This document shows, in pieces, positions 43,386 to 51,802 of a DNA stretch of 64,000 nucleotides. Position 1 is the first letter of the stretch; each line of letters opens with the position of its first letter. The position numbers and the translations under genes are program-made. The stretch lies in contig CAXXWD010000003.1 in assembly GCA_963667595.2 (NCBI GenBank), forward strand, positions 61,580-125,579, written 5' to 3'. The DNA comes from JAHJQZ01 sp963667595. Its GTDB lineage: Bacteria > Pseudomonadota > Alphaproteobacteria > Rhizobiales > Devosiaceae. The notes under the pieces are model-generated. The model was not told where the DNA came from and did no database searches. It saw only the letters and a program-made list of their open reading frames with translations.

Positions 43386-43757
43386 GTGACTATAAGCAAA
43401 ATCCTCAATCTTCAGACCGTTCTTGTCGTCGGCGGCAGCCTGTTCCTGCTGTCGCCCCTCTCGACCCTGCTGCCCGGTAATTTTTCCCTCTGGCCCGGGG
43501 AATCATCGCCAACACCGGTCGTGGACGTGGCTGCGGGAAAGCTTCTTTTCGAGGAAACGGCCGGCGATGTCGGCTGCGCCTCCTGCCACGGCATGAACGC
43601 CAAGGACGAAGGGTTGGCGCCGGACATTCGCGGGGCCGATACGATCCGTGTTACCGACAGTTTGAAGAATACCGGCGACATGGCCGACATCGCCATGACT
43701 GAAGGCCAGGTCACGGAAATCGTCGCCTACCTGGCCACGCTCGCGCCAAAAAAGTGA
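43386..43757 (+). CDS. Small membrane-anchored c-type cytochrome
   Basis: 123 aa. An N-terminal hydrophobic segment (~8-30, TVLVVGGSLFLLSPLSTLLP) works as signal or anchor. A single haem site, Cys64-Ala-Ser-Cys67-His68, lies in VGCASCHGMNAK. A distal Met near the C-terminus (DMADIAMTEGQVTEIVAYL) could be the sixth ligand. This is a class I cytochrome c. The GTG start at 43386 is supported by GGAG 6 bases upstream. The partner oxidase or dehydrogenase is not in the window. A tRNA gene on the other strand follows. Confidence 0.88.
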   Translation: MTISKILNLQTVLVVGGSLFLLSPLSTLLPGNFSLWPGESSPTPVVDVAAGKLLFEETAGDVGCASCHGMNAKDEGLAPDIRGADTIRVTDSLKNTGDMADIAMTEGQVTEIVAYLATLAPKK

Positions 43758-43807
43758 TCCCGTCCACACGGGAACCCAACGCGCTTACCTGTTGGAAAAC
43801 CTCGGCT

Positions 43808-43883
<76 letters not shown>

Positions 43884-44002
43884 TCAGCCGAGGCGGCTTC
43901 TCTAGCAAACAGCCCCCCACCTGTCCAGCATAACGGTGCCCGGAGTGCGCTTTTTTCGCAGCCGCGTTTCGCCCGGCCAAAAAACCCGGTTATTGGCGGC
44001 GC

Positions 44003-44383
44003 TCATTCGCATCCGGCCCGCCTCAACACGTCCTCGACGATGATCGGGGTCGCCGGGCGCATGTCGGTGCGGGTTCCGCCCGCCTCGCGTAACGCCTTTT
44101 GGATGCTGTCGCCGTCGAGGGAGAATTTTCCCGTGCAGACAAAGGGCTGGCCCATATCACGCGCCATCGAAATCAGGGTTCCCGCCGTTTCGGCGATTCC
44201 CGAGAAATAGGCGAAGAGCAGCTTGCCGGATTCCGGATCGGTATCGAGCGTGTCGAACAGTTCGAGCACCTTGCCGACGGGAATCGGCCCGTTGGTCGTG
44301 GCGGCCCCGACCGGAACCGGCAAGAAGGCAACACCTGCGCAAAGCGTGACAGCGGCAAGGGACCTGGAAAGCGAACGGAACAT
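44003..44383 (-). CDS. Small exported protein, possibly Rap1a/Tai-like
   Basis: 126 aa from the ATG at 44383 (MFRSLSRSLAAVTLCAGVAF), with GGAG 6 bases upstream. The N-terminal ~30 residues are a signal peptide with a likely cleavage after VGA-A. The mature part has LLFAYFSGIAETAGTLIS and two Cys (FVCTGKFSLDGD and the last-but-one residue), a pattern reminiscent of Rap1a/Tai immunity-type domains, but the match is by eye only. No effector gene is adjacent. It is divergent from the DUF2975 gene. Confidence 0.65.
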   Translation of the reverse strand: MFRSLSRSLAAVTLCAGVAFLPVPVGAATTNGPIPVGKVLELFDTLDTDPESGKLLFAYFSGIAETAGTLISMARDMGQPFVCTGKFSLDGDSIQKALREAGGTRTDMRPATPIIVEDVLRRAGCE

Positions 44384-44458
44384 GAGGAACTCCATTGACG
44401 AGGACATGTTTTCGTTATACAGAAATTTATTATCGTGCAACAATAATTTTGTGTCCAA

Positions 44459-45001
44459 ATGCTCTCAGAATCCTCCCGTCGCCGGCGCATCAGGCAAACG
44501 AGCCGCATCGTCGCCATTGTCTGCGCCAGCCTGACCCTATTGGTCCCGCTGTCCTTTTTCTTTTTTGCGCTGTTCACATCGACCGAGACCCTGATCTCGT
44601 CGGTCGGGCTGAGCGCAAAATCGGCCGCGAGTGTTGAAGATACGCGCTTCGTTTTCGCCATCGTGTCGCTAATCATCTCCCTGCCCCTCTCCTTCGGGTT
44701 TCTGCGACTCGGGACCTGTTTTCACGGCTTCGCCAATGACGAACTGTTTGCGCGACGGACCATTTCCGGCCTGCGCGATTTTGCCGCCGTGATGCTCGCC
44801 TGGGCGCTCGCGCAACCGTTGCTGTCGGCGCTTGCCAGCCTCATCCTGACCTGGACCGCACCGGCCGGCAGCCACGAGATCACCTTCAAATTCGGCAGCG
44901 ACGATTTATATCTCAGCCTGCTCGCCCTGATCGTCCTGATCTTTTCCTGGGTGCTGACCGAAGCCGCCGATCTGTCCGAAGAAAACGCACAGTTCGTCTG
45001 A
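44459..45001 (+). CDS. DUF2975 four-helix membrane protein
   Basis: 180 aa with four membrane segments (VAIVCASLTLLVPLSFFFFA, FVFAIVSLIISLPLSFGFLR, FAAVMLAWALAQPLLSALAS, LYLSLLALIVLIFSWVLTEA). The DUF2975 family is regularly paired with a small XRE regulator, as here: its stop overlaps the next start (TGATG). The C-terminal LTEAADLSEENAQFV is the family's usual end. It is thought to act as a membrane partner of the regulator, function unknown. Confidence 0.85.
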   Translation: MLSESSRRRRIRQTSRIVAIVCASLTLLVPLSFFFFALFTSTETLISSVGLSAKSAASVEDTRFVFAIVSLIISLPLSFGFLRLGTCFHGFANDELFARRTISGLRDFAAVMLAWALAQPLLSALASLILTWTAPAGSHEITFKFGSDDLYLSLLALIVLIFSWVLTEAADLSEENAQFV

Positions 45002-45225
45002 TGCCGATCCGGGTAACCCTCGCCACGGTTCTGGCGGAACGTGGCGTTAAGTCCAAGGATCTGGCCGAGGCAATTGGCATCACGGAGGCCAACCTGTCGC
45101 TTCTGCGTCAGGGCAAGGTCAAAGGCGTCCGTTTCGAGACACTGGATGCCATCTGCACCTATCTCGACTGCCAGCCCGGCGATCTCCTGCGCCACGAGGT
45201 TTCAAAAAAGCTGGACGACATCTGA
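45001..45225 (+). CDS. Small XRE/Cro-type HTH regulator (YozG-like)
   Basis: 74 aa, essentially one helix-turn-helix domain: KSKDLAEAIGITEANLSLLR is the HTH and GVRFETLDAICTYLDCQPGD is the conserved C-terminal half. It is coupled to the DUF2975 gene by a one-base overlap, the standard arrangement, and probably controls its own operon. Confidence 0.92.
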   Translation: MPIRVTLATVLAERGVKSKDLAEAIGITEANLSLLRQGKVKGVRFETLDAICTYLDCQPGDLLRHEVSKKLDDI

Positions 45226-45259
45226 CCGCTTCCGGCCGGATGTCGATCCTTTCGCCGCT

Positions 45260-45889
45260 CTATGCTTTCGGCCCTTGAGACTTTCGCCCCAGAACGCAGA
45301 TGACCGGCCCCGCAACATGCGGCATTTCCTCGATATGCACGTCGATGAAGCCGGCATGAGCTAGGGCGATGGCGAGCCTGTCGCCGAAGGCGGCGGCGGC
45401 ATTGAGCTTGGGATTCTTGAGGCGCGGTTGATAGGTCACCGCCAAAACGCCGCCCGGCGCCATGACCTTGGCGATGGCGCTGCAGGCTAGCCCCAGATTG
45501 GGCAGAAACTGCAAGACGTTGATCGCCACGACCTTGGTGTAGCCATCAATCACCATCGGCAGATCGTCGATGCCCCGGTTGGACAGTTCGACGCGACCGG
45601 CGCGCATGGCGGTGTGGTTTCTCAGCGTCGCCTGGTCGATCATGACAATGGAATGATCGACCCCGACCACCAGTCCGGTTTCGAGCTTTTTTGCAATCTC
45701 GGCGATGGCGATGCCCGGCCCGCATCCGATTTCGAGCACGCGATCGTCCGGGGCGATGCCAAGACGGTCGACCGTCCAGGCGTTGAGCTTCCGGTTGGAT
45801 GGCCGATACGCCATGATCAGACCGGCCAGGCCACCGAAAATGCCCTTTGGCCTGCCGAATTGCTTCTCGATCATGGAACGGAGAGTCAT
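45260..45889 (-). CDS. SAM-dependent class I methyltransferase
   Basis: 209 aa from the ATG at 45889 (MTLRSMIEKQFGRPKGIFGG); the frame extends 27 codons upstream without similarity. SAM-binding motif I is VLEIGCGPGIAIAEIA, the acidic residue of motif II is in VVGVDHSIVMIDQA, and VVAINVLQFLPN is motif IV. It belongs to the small-molecule/lipid methyltransferase group; the substrate is unknown. It converges with the XRE gene without an obvious terminator. Confidence 0.85.
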   Translation of the reverse strand: MTLRSMIEKQFGRPKGIFGGLAGLIMAYRPSNRKLNAWTVDRLGIAPDDRVLEIGCGPGIAIAEIAKKLETGLVVGVDHSIVMIDQATLRNHTAMRAGRVELSNRGIDDLPMVIDGYTKVVAINVLQFLPNLGLACSAIAKVMAPGGVLAVTYQPRLKNPKLNAAAAFGDRLAIALAHAGFIDVHIEEMPHVAGPVICVLGRKSQGPKA

Positions 45890-46323
45890 GTGGCCTGCTC
45901 CCGATTGGCGTTTGTGTGGCATGTGCTCCGCGCTGTGCCGCATCTGTTTGCCAAGAGTATGTTTTCGCAATGGGCTTGGGGCGATATGCCGCTTACCTTG
46001 CTGCCCGGATGTAAGGAGCCCAGCTCCCCGATCGAAATGATTTGGTTGACCGGCCCATGCCGGTCCGAACGTCAGTCAGGCACGAATACGTCCTCAATAT
46101 CCGCTTTGAGCGAGAAGAGATCGCAACAACCGGGACACGAACGCTCACGTCGGTCATGGCTTTCCCCGAAACCGCACGAAACACGCGAAAACTGGATTTT
46201 GTTAGGGGAACAAGTCAACTACGCCACATGTCGCGTGGGCGTATCGCCGCACCAAACGGGGCTTGTACGGGTTTCCTCATATGCGGTGTCAGGACGCGGA
46301 TCGCCCGAAGGCGACCCGTCCGG
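45890..46323. other. 434-base gap, no supported gene
   Basis: Frames here (for example one from 46042 on +) run on as the antisense of the GNAT gene, have no ribosome site and show no family residues. The segment GTTGACCGGCCCATGCCGGTC contains a small dyad (GACCGGCCCATGCCGGTC). I see nothing else. Confidence 0.4.
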
Positions 46324-46776
46324 TCAGGCAAGACGCCTGCGCATCTGTACGCAGTCCTTGGCGATCGAAACGAGTTCGGCGGGGTTCCATGAGAAATGTT
46401 CCCAACCGGTCTTTTCGTAGAAGCCTATGGCTTCCGGTGCCGCATTGACGAAAAGCATATTGAGGCCCAAGGCCCGCGCCGTGTCGTCGCACATCCCGGC
46501 CATGACGCGGCCGTTCCCCTTTCTCTGTTCGTTGGGGAGGATTGCCACCAGCCGCACCGCACCGGCGTTGTTGCCCAACTCGTCGAGGCGGATGGTTCCG
46601 ATCGGCTCGCCATCCCTTGAGAAAAGCAATGGGTGGTTTTTGGGCGCGATGTCGTCCGGATGCCGACGATCGTAGACGCTGTCGGAACGACGGCCGACAA
46701 ACAGCACGGTTTCGCGAATATCATGGAACGCCTGCCAGTCTTCGTCGCTGGCAGGCGCCCTCAATGAATAGACCAT
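46324..46776 (-). CDS. GNAT-family N-acetyltransferase
   Basis: 150 aa. The acetyl-CoA motif is VRLVAILPNEQRKGNGRVMA (the usual Q/R-x-x-G-x-G/A), followed by LNMLFVNAAPEAIGFYEKTG, a textbook GNAT C-terminal strand-helix. It starts 4 bases after the leuA stop on the same strand and is almost certainly co-transcribed with it. The substrate is unknown. Confidence 0.9.
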   Translation of the reverse strand: MVYSLRAPASDEDWQAFHDIRETVLFVGRRSDSVYDRRHPDDIAPKNHPLLFSRDGEPIGTIRLDELGNNAGAVRLVAILPNEQRKGNGRVMAGMCDDTARALGLNMLFVNAAPEAIGFYEKTGWEHFSWNPAELVSIAKDCVQMRRRLA

Positions 46777-46780
46777 GGCG

Positions 46781-48355
46781 TCAGCCGGCGACGTGTTCCA
46801 TGGCGCCCTGGGCGCTGCCGCCGCGTTCCATCATCAGCCGGTTATAGGCATTGAGATAGGCGCGGGCCGAAGCGACCAGCGTATCGGGTTCGGCGGCATT
46901 GCCGGAAACGACGCGGCCGTTCATTTCCAGACGCACATGGGCGTTGGCCTGGGCGTCGGTCCCCCCGGTCACCGCATCGATGGCATAGAGCACCAGATGC
47001 GGATCAGTGCCCACCGCCTGCTTGATCGCCTGGAAAATGGCGTCGACCGAGCCGGTGCCGCTATAGTTTACGGTGTGCGTCTCGCCATCGATGGTCAAAG
47101 TCATGGCGCAGGTATGCGTGCCGCCGACCTTGGAGACCACTTCCATTTCGACCAGCTTGATGCGATCGGCGCCCGAGCCCATCTGATCGTCGACCAGCGC
47201 CGCGATATCCTCGTCGAAAATGGTCTTCTTGCGGTCGGCCAGATCCTTGAAACGCTGGAAGGCTTCCTGAAACTGGTTGTCGGCCAGATCGTAGCCCAGG
47301 TCCTTGAGCTTTTCCTTGAAGGCGTGGCGGCCGGAATGCTTTCCCATGACCAGCGAGGTTGATTTGATGCCGACGCTTTCCGGCGTCATGATCTCATAGG
47401 TCTGGGCGTTTTTCAGCATGCCGTCCTGATGGATGCCGCTTTCATGGGCGAAGGCGTTCTTGCCGACGATCGCCTTGTTGAACTGTACCGGGAAGTTCGA
47501 GGCCGCCGAAACCACCTTGGACGCACGCGCCAGATGGGTGGATTCGATATTGGTGAACCAGGGCATGGCATCGCCGCGTGTTTTGAGCGCCATAACGATT
47601 TCCTCGAGCGCGGCATTGCCGGCCCGTTCGCCCAACCCGTTGATCGTGCATTCGATCTGGCGCGCTCCGGCCTTGACGCCGGCCAGCGAATTGGCCACCG
47701 CCATGCCGAGATCGTTGTGGCAATGGGTCGAAAAGATCGCCTTGTCGGAATCGGGCACCCGGTTCCGGACCATGTCGATGAGGGCGAAGTACTCGTCCGG
47801 GGTCGAATACCCCACCGTATCGGGAATGTTGATGGTCGTGGCGCCGGCCTTGATCGCCGCCTCGACCGTACGGCACAGGAAATCGTGTTCGGTGCGGGTG
47901 CCGTCCTCACACGACCATTCCACGTCGTCGGTATGGGTGCGGGCGTGGCTGACCGAGGAAATCACCTTCTCGTAGACCGCTTCCGGCTCCATCTGCAGTT
48001 TGTATTTCATATGCAGCGGCGAGGTGGAGATGAAGGTGTGGATACGGCCGCGTGGGGCGTGCTTGATGGCCTCGGCCGCCCGATCGATATCCTTGACCGA
48101 GGCGCGGGCCAGCCCGCAGATCACCGAGTTCTTGGCGCGCTTGGCGATCTCGCTGACAGCCTCGAAGTCACCATTGGAGGCAATGGGGAAACCCGCCTCG
48201 ATAACATCGACACCCATCTCGTCGAGAACTTCGGCGACCTGGAGTTTTTCCTCCAGGGTCATGGAAGCGCCGGGCGATTGCTCGCCATCGCGCAGGGTGG
48301 TGTCGAAAATATAGACGCGGTCGGAATTGGTTTGGGCGTCGGGTGTGGTCGTCAT
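46781..48355 (-). CDS. leuA: 2-isopropylmalate synthase
   Basis: First committed enzyme of leucine synthesis, condensing acetyl-CoA with 2-ketoisovalerate. 524 aa from ATG 48355 (MTTTPDAQTNSDRVYIFDTT), with AGGA 7 bases upstream. Catalytic blocks: DTTLRDGEQSPGASM, FSTHCHNDLGMAVANSLAG (metal His-x-His) and NGLGERAGNAALEE. The C-terminal ~130 residues are the LeuA allosteric domain (feedback by leucine). The upstream ~110 bases show no leader peptide rich in Leu codons and no T-box. Together with ilvC further on it serves branched-chain amino-acid synthesis. Confidence 0.97.
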   Translation of the reverse strand: MTTTPDAQTNSDRVYIFDTTLRDGEQSPGASMTLEEKLQVAEVLDEMGVDVIEAGFPIASNGDFEAVSEIAKRAKNSVICGLARASVKDIDRAAEAIKHAPRGRIHTFISTSPLHMKYKLQMEPEAVYEKVISSVSHARTHTDDVEWSCEDGTRTEHDFLCRTVEAAIKAGATTINIPDTVGYSTPDEYFALIDMVRNRVPDSDKAIFSTHCHNDLGMAVANSLAGVKAGARQIECTINGLGERAGNAALEEIVMALKTRGDAMPWFTNIESTHLARASKVVSAASNFPVQFNKAIVGKNAFAHESGIHQDGMLKNAQTYEIMTPESVGIKSTSLVMGKHSGRHAFKEKLKDLGYDLADNQFQEAFQRFKDLADRKKTIFDEDIAALVDDQMGSGADRIKLVEMEVVSKVGGTHTCAMTLTIDGETHTVNYSGTGSVDAIFQAIKQAVGTDPHLVLYAIDAVTGGTDAQANAHVRLEMNGRVVSGNAAEPDTLVASARAYLNAYNRLMMERGGSAQGAMEHVAG

Positions 48356-48465
48356 CTTCTTATCCTGATGGTTTCGGCCTTCGGCAAACGAGCCGTCGCG
48401 GCCGGACAAAACCTTGTTCGGCTTGGCAATCCCCTACACACCCGCTCGATCGGAGCCGCCGGTGT

Positions 48466-48585
48466 CTAGGGGCCGATAAGGAGGAGAAGAAGCGCGGAAA
48501 GAAGAAGGCTGGTCGCCAGCAGGACCCGACGCCGTTGCGTCGCCTGAACTTCAGCTGCCGTCAATGTGATCGCTTTCGCGTCCAT
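48466..48585 (-). CDS. Possible 39-aa single-span membrane protein
   Basis: From ATG 48585 the frame gives a polar N-terminus (MDAKAITLTAAEVQATQRRR), then a strong membrane helix VLLATSLLLSALLLLLIGP to the stop. Positive residues before the helix fit N-in topology. A GGA lies close before the ATG; a longer start at 48669 is possible. It is just upstream of leuA on the same strand, about 110 bases away. No family is known to me. Confidence 0.4.
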   Translation of the reverse strand: MDAKAITLTAAEVQATQRRRVLLATSLLLSALLLLLIGP

Positions 48586-48708
48586 TTTTCCATGCCTTCG
48601 AGGCGAAACGCTCGCCTGTCGCCGGCAACAATGCTTCAATTCTTTGCCGAGTGCAAGCGCAGATCGCACCTCTTGGGTCTCAACCGCCGCACGATTTCGA
48701 CATGACGC

Positions 48709-49599
48709 TCACTCCGTCAGGTCGATTTCGCCTTCAGCCAGAAGCACCGCACTGCCGCCGATCCCCGCGCGTTCCAGCACGCCATTCGCCTTGGTGAACC
48801 TGAGCGAGATAAGGCTCGGTCGGTTGATTTCGCACCCCTGGCGAAGCGTAAGATCGTAGCTGCCATCGGCCGGTTGAAAATCGGCGATGAGCCCGATCAG
48901 GGCGGCGGCAGCCGATCCGGTGGCCGGGTCCTCGCCGGAGCCGAGAATGGTGGTGAACATGCGGGCGGCAAAATCATTGCTCTTTTCGTCGGGAGTCGGC
49001 ACGAAGGCGTAGACCGAATGATGCTCGAACGAAAAGACGTTGGCCCAACCGCGCCGCTCGATATGAATACGGCTGAGAGCCTCCGTCGTCCGGACCGGCA
49101 CGAGATAATAGGGTAAGCCCGCCGAATAGATGCCGCCGGTATAGATGTCCGAGCCCAGATCGGACGGAGCGAGCCCGAGCGCTTCGGCCACGATGCCCGT
49201 ATCCGGCAGGTCGCCAAGCCTTTCAGGCAATTGCGGCAGGCTGAAATGGGCGATGGCGGAGCGCCGGGACGTCCTTTCAATGACGCAGGTCAAAAGCCCG
49301 ATTTCCTCTTCGAGCCGGACTGCGGCCAGACGCTGTTCGAGCCCCAAAAGCACGGCCGCGCCGACAGTGGGATGACCGGCAAACGACAGTTCCGATTTCG
49401 GCGTGAAGATGCGGAGCGACGCCGCGTGATAATCGAGGCGCGGCTGGCGAACGAACACGGTTTTGGAAAGATTGAACTCGGTTGCGAGGCGTTGCATCAT
49501 CTCGTCAGACAGAAAATCCGCCTTGATCACGACAGCAAGCGGATTGCCGGACAGTGCCTTGTCGGTAAACACGTCGAGCAGGAAGTATTTCACATTCAT
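48709..49599 (-). CDS. PhzF-family isomerase/epimerase
   Basis: 296 aa, diaminopimelate-epimerase fold. The signature DVFTDKALSGNPLAVVIKAD is at the N-terminus, the catalytic Glu is in KSELSFAGHPTVGAA, and EDPATGSAAAALIGL is the second-half conserved block. It is widespread and mostly of unknown substrate; no phenazine genes are present, so phz function should not be inferred. It is the first of three closely spaced minus-strand genes together with the Nudix and UPF0303 genes upstream. Confidence 0.92.
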   Translation of the reverse strand: MNVKYFLLDVFTDKALSGNPLAVVIKADFLSDEMMQRLATEFNLSKTVFVRQPRLDYHAASLRIFTPKSELSFAGHPTVGAAVLLGLEQRLAAVRLEEEIGLLTCVIERTSRRSAIAHFSLPQLPERLGDLPDTGIVAEALGLAPSDLGSDIYTGGIYSAGLPYYLVPVRTTEALSRIHIERRGWANVFSFEHHSVYAFVPTPDEKSNDFAARMFTTILGSGEDPATGSAAAALIGLIADFQPADGSYDLTLRQGCEINRPSLISLRFTKANGVLERAGIGGSAVLLAEGEIDLTE

Positions 49600-49681
49600 G
49601 CCGGCGCCCTCCTCCGATTGGTGCGGGGATCTCTTTTACCCGGCCTCGCCGATTCTGTCGAAGCGGCCGGGAGATTGCCCT

Positions 49682-50374
49682 TCACGCGCCGAACAGATGT
49701 CGCGCTGCTTCGATGGCATAGAGCGGGCTCCGGCTCTGGTCGAGATCGTCAAACCGCCTGAGAATCGCGACGCCCGCGAGTTCCCTGTCGTCCTGCACCG
49801 CGATATTGGCCTCGATCCGCCTGGCCAGGTCCGCGACCGGCTGGTCGAAGCGAAAGACACGGCTGGCCGACAGGATTTGACCGGACATGACGAGAAAATC
49901 GCCGCCCGGACGGGCATCCGCCGCCAACAGGCCGGTTTCCTCGAAAAGCTCGCGCGCCACCGCTCCCCACAGGTCGACTTTCCCGTCCGGAGTGACATCG
50001 CCCGGTTCCAGCGAGCCGCCGCAGGGATAGATGGCACCGGCATTCGCGGTGTGCGCCCCCATGATGCCGTAGATATAGCCCCCGTCATTTCCGGCGATGA
50101 TCGCCGATCCGAAAAGATTGAAAAACCCGGTGTCGGGGCAACCCCAGTCGCGCCAGGCCAGAAAGGCGGAAAAGCTGGTTTCGATCAGCCGACCGGTCAA
50201 ACCGCCATTTTCGACATGCGGCGCGTAGGTGCCGAGCACCCGGCCGTCCCACATATCGGGCTTTTCCGCGCAGGCCTTTTGCCAGTGATCCGCAATTTCG
50301 TCCTTTTTCATCTCCGCGAACGGCCAAGCGCCGGACACGAGGCTGAGATCGACATGGGAGAGGTTTTTAATCAT
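49682..50374 (-). CDS. Nudix hydrolase (DUF4743-type)
   Basis: 230 aa. The Nudix helix is WGAVARELFEETGLL, after GGSLEPGDVTPDGKVDL, a longer loop than the canonical Nudix box and typical of the thiamin-pyrophosphokinase-related/DUF4743 group. The N-terminal ~90 residues (VLGTYAPHVENGGLTGRLIE) are an added domain. The substrate is presumably a nucleoside-diphosphate derivative. It starts 12 bases after the UPF0303 gene on the same strand, so the two are likely co-transcribed. Confidence 0.82.
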   Translation of the reverse strand: MIKNLSHVDLSLVSGAWPFAEMKKDEIADHWQKACAEKPDMWDGRVLGTYAPHVENGGLTGRLIETSFSAFLAWRDWGCPDTGFFNLFGSAIIAGNDGGYIYGIMGAHTANAGAIYPCGGSLEPGDVTPDGKVDLWGAVARELFEETGLLAADARPGGDFLVMSGQILSASRVFRFDQPVADLARRIEANIAVQDDRELAGVAILRRFDDLDQSRSPLYAIEAARHLFGA

Positions 50375-50386
50375 GAGAAGAACCGG

Positions 50387-50887
50387 TCAGGCCTTGCGCG
50401 GCGGCAGGGCAATGGAGGTGGGATCGATCCCGAGCGTCTGGGCCAGGGCGGCAACGATCAGTTCGTGATCGTCACGTTCGTGCAGACCCGACATGACCGC
50501 CGCGCCGACGACACCGACGCCCTTGAGCGTGATCGGAAAAGCGCCTCCCGAAATGGCATAGTCCTCGGCCGGCAAGCCCCAGCGCGGCTCGAACAGGCTT
50601 TTCGGTTCATCCTGCTCGATCAACACGCGATAGCTCGAACGCAGCATGAGCCGGACGGTATTGGCCTTGCGATGGGCCCAGAGGTAGTTGCCGTGCGTAT
50701 AGCCCCTGGTCGCGCCGAAGGCCAGCGGCCGGTCCCAGAACTTGACCAGAACGCCGACGCCGGCATCGATCGCCTTGGCGAGCGCACGGGCGTGTTCGAG
50801 CACGGCAATGGCCGTGTCCTCGTCGAAATGATCGAAAATCAGCGTTTCTTCCTGTTTCACTACCCCCGGCAGATCCGCGTGGCTCAT
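50387..50887 (-). CDS. UPF0303 / GlcG-HbpS-like haem-degrading-domain protein
   Basis: 166 aa from ATG 50887 (MSHADLPGVVKQEETLIFDH), with GGAG 7-8 bases upstream. Conserved blocks KANTVRLMLRSSYRVLIE, GLPAEDYAISGGAFPITLKG and GVVGAAVMSGLHERDDHELI fit UPF0303. Relatives bind haem or act with corrinoid/glycolate systems; the function here is not shown. It is the first gene of a minus-strand run toward the Nudix hydrolase and PhzF. Confidence 0.85.
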   Translation of the reverse strand: MSHADLPGVVKQEETLIFDHFDEDTAIAVLEHARALAKAIDAGVGVLVKFWDRPLAFGATRGYTHGNYLWAHRKANTVRLMLRSSYRVLIEQDEPKSLFEPRWGLPAEDYAISGGAFPITLKGVGVVGAAVMSGLHERDDHELIVAALAQTLGIDPTSIALPPRKA

Positions 50888-51052
50888 GTGCTTTCTCCCA
50901 GATTCATACCGCCGCGAAGCTAGCAGGCGAGCGTCGACAAGGCGATCTTTGCGCACACCTGGTCGAAACGGATTGCACCAACCGGATTCATCTTGCGGCA
51001 AGCCCTCATGCCGTACCTTTCGCCCCGTCTTTCAAAGGTCTTCGGCAAACTC

Positions 51053-51802
51053 ATGACCTCTTCCGACGTCGCTCTCGAAATCACCGGTTTGTGCAAAAGC
51101 TTCGATCGACCAGCCGTCGACAACATCTCGCTTTGCATTCCGCGCGGGCTTTTTTACGTCCTGCTCGGCCCCAACGGTGCCGGCAAGACCACACTGTTAC
51201 GCATGGTTTCGGGCATTTTGAAGCCCGACGCCGGATCGATCCGCATCGCGGGCATCGATGCGCGCGCCGATCCGATCGAAGCCAAACGGCGCGTCGCCTG
51301 GGTTTCCGACGACCCCATGGTCTACGACCGGCTGACCCCGCTTGAATATCTCGAATTCGTCGCCGGATTGTGGGCGATTCCCCCGGACGTAGCCGAAATG
51401 CGCGCCCATGACCTCCTCGACTGGCTGTCGCTCAGCGAAAACGCCAACAAGCGTTGCGGCGGGTTTTCCAAGGGCATGCTGCAAAAAGTGGCTCTGGCCG
51501 GCGCCCTTATTCACGATCCGGACCTGATCATTCTCGACGAACCGCTGACCGGGCTCGACGCCGGCGCCGCCCGTCAGGTCAAGGACGTGCTCATCGCCAA
51601 AGTCCGCCAAGGCGCGACCATCGTCATGACCACCCATATCCTCGATGTCGCCGAACGCATGGCCGAAAAGATCGGCGTCATCGCCAATGGCCGTGTCGTC
51701 GCCGAAGGCACGTTCGCTCAATTGCAGGCCCGGTCCGGCCATGTCGGCTCCAGCCTCGAAGACGTCTTTCTCGATCTCGTCGCGACGCGGGACGCGGCCT
51801 GA
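51053..51802 (+). CDS. ABC transporter ATP-binding protein
   Basis: 249 aa from ATG 51053 (MTSSDVALEITGLCKSFDRP); ATGs at 50993 and 51008 are in frame, and no start has a good ribosome site. Walker A LGPNGAGKTTLLRMVSG, Q-loop region VAWVSDDPMVYDRLT, C-loop GGFSKGMLQKVALAG (Ser-Lys-Gly in place of SGG), Walker B LIILDEPLTGLD and switch His in TTHILD. Its stop overlaps the permease start (ATGA). It energises the following exporter; the cargo is unknown. Confidence 0.93.
   Translation: MTSSDVALEITGLCKSFDRPAVDNISLCIPRGLFYVLLGPNGAGKTTLLRMVSGILKPDAGSIRIAGIDARADPIEAKRRVAWVSDDPMVYDRLTPLEYLEFVAGLWAIPPDVAEMRAHDLLDWLSLSENANKRCGGFSKGMLQKVALAGALIHDPDLIILDEPLTGLDAGAARQVKDVLIAKVRQGATIVMTTHILDVAERMAEKIGVIANGRVVAEGTFAQLQARSGHVGSSLEDVFLDLVATRDAA

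Noticed and set aside
46042..46392. 116-aa frame on +
   Set aside because: Its second half is antisense to the GNAT gene, and there is no ribosome site or family.
48356..48465. Leucine attenuator or T-box before leuA
   Set aside because: No short frame with Leu codons and no T-box sequence; only an ordinary spacer.
48709..49599. Phenazine biosynthesis from the phzF homologue
   Set aside because: PhzF-like proteins are widespread, and no other phz gene is present.
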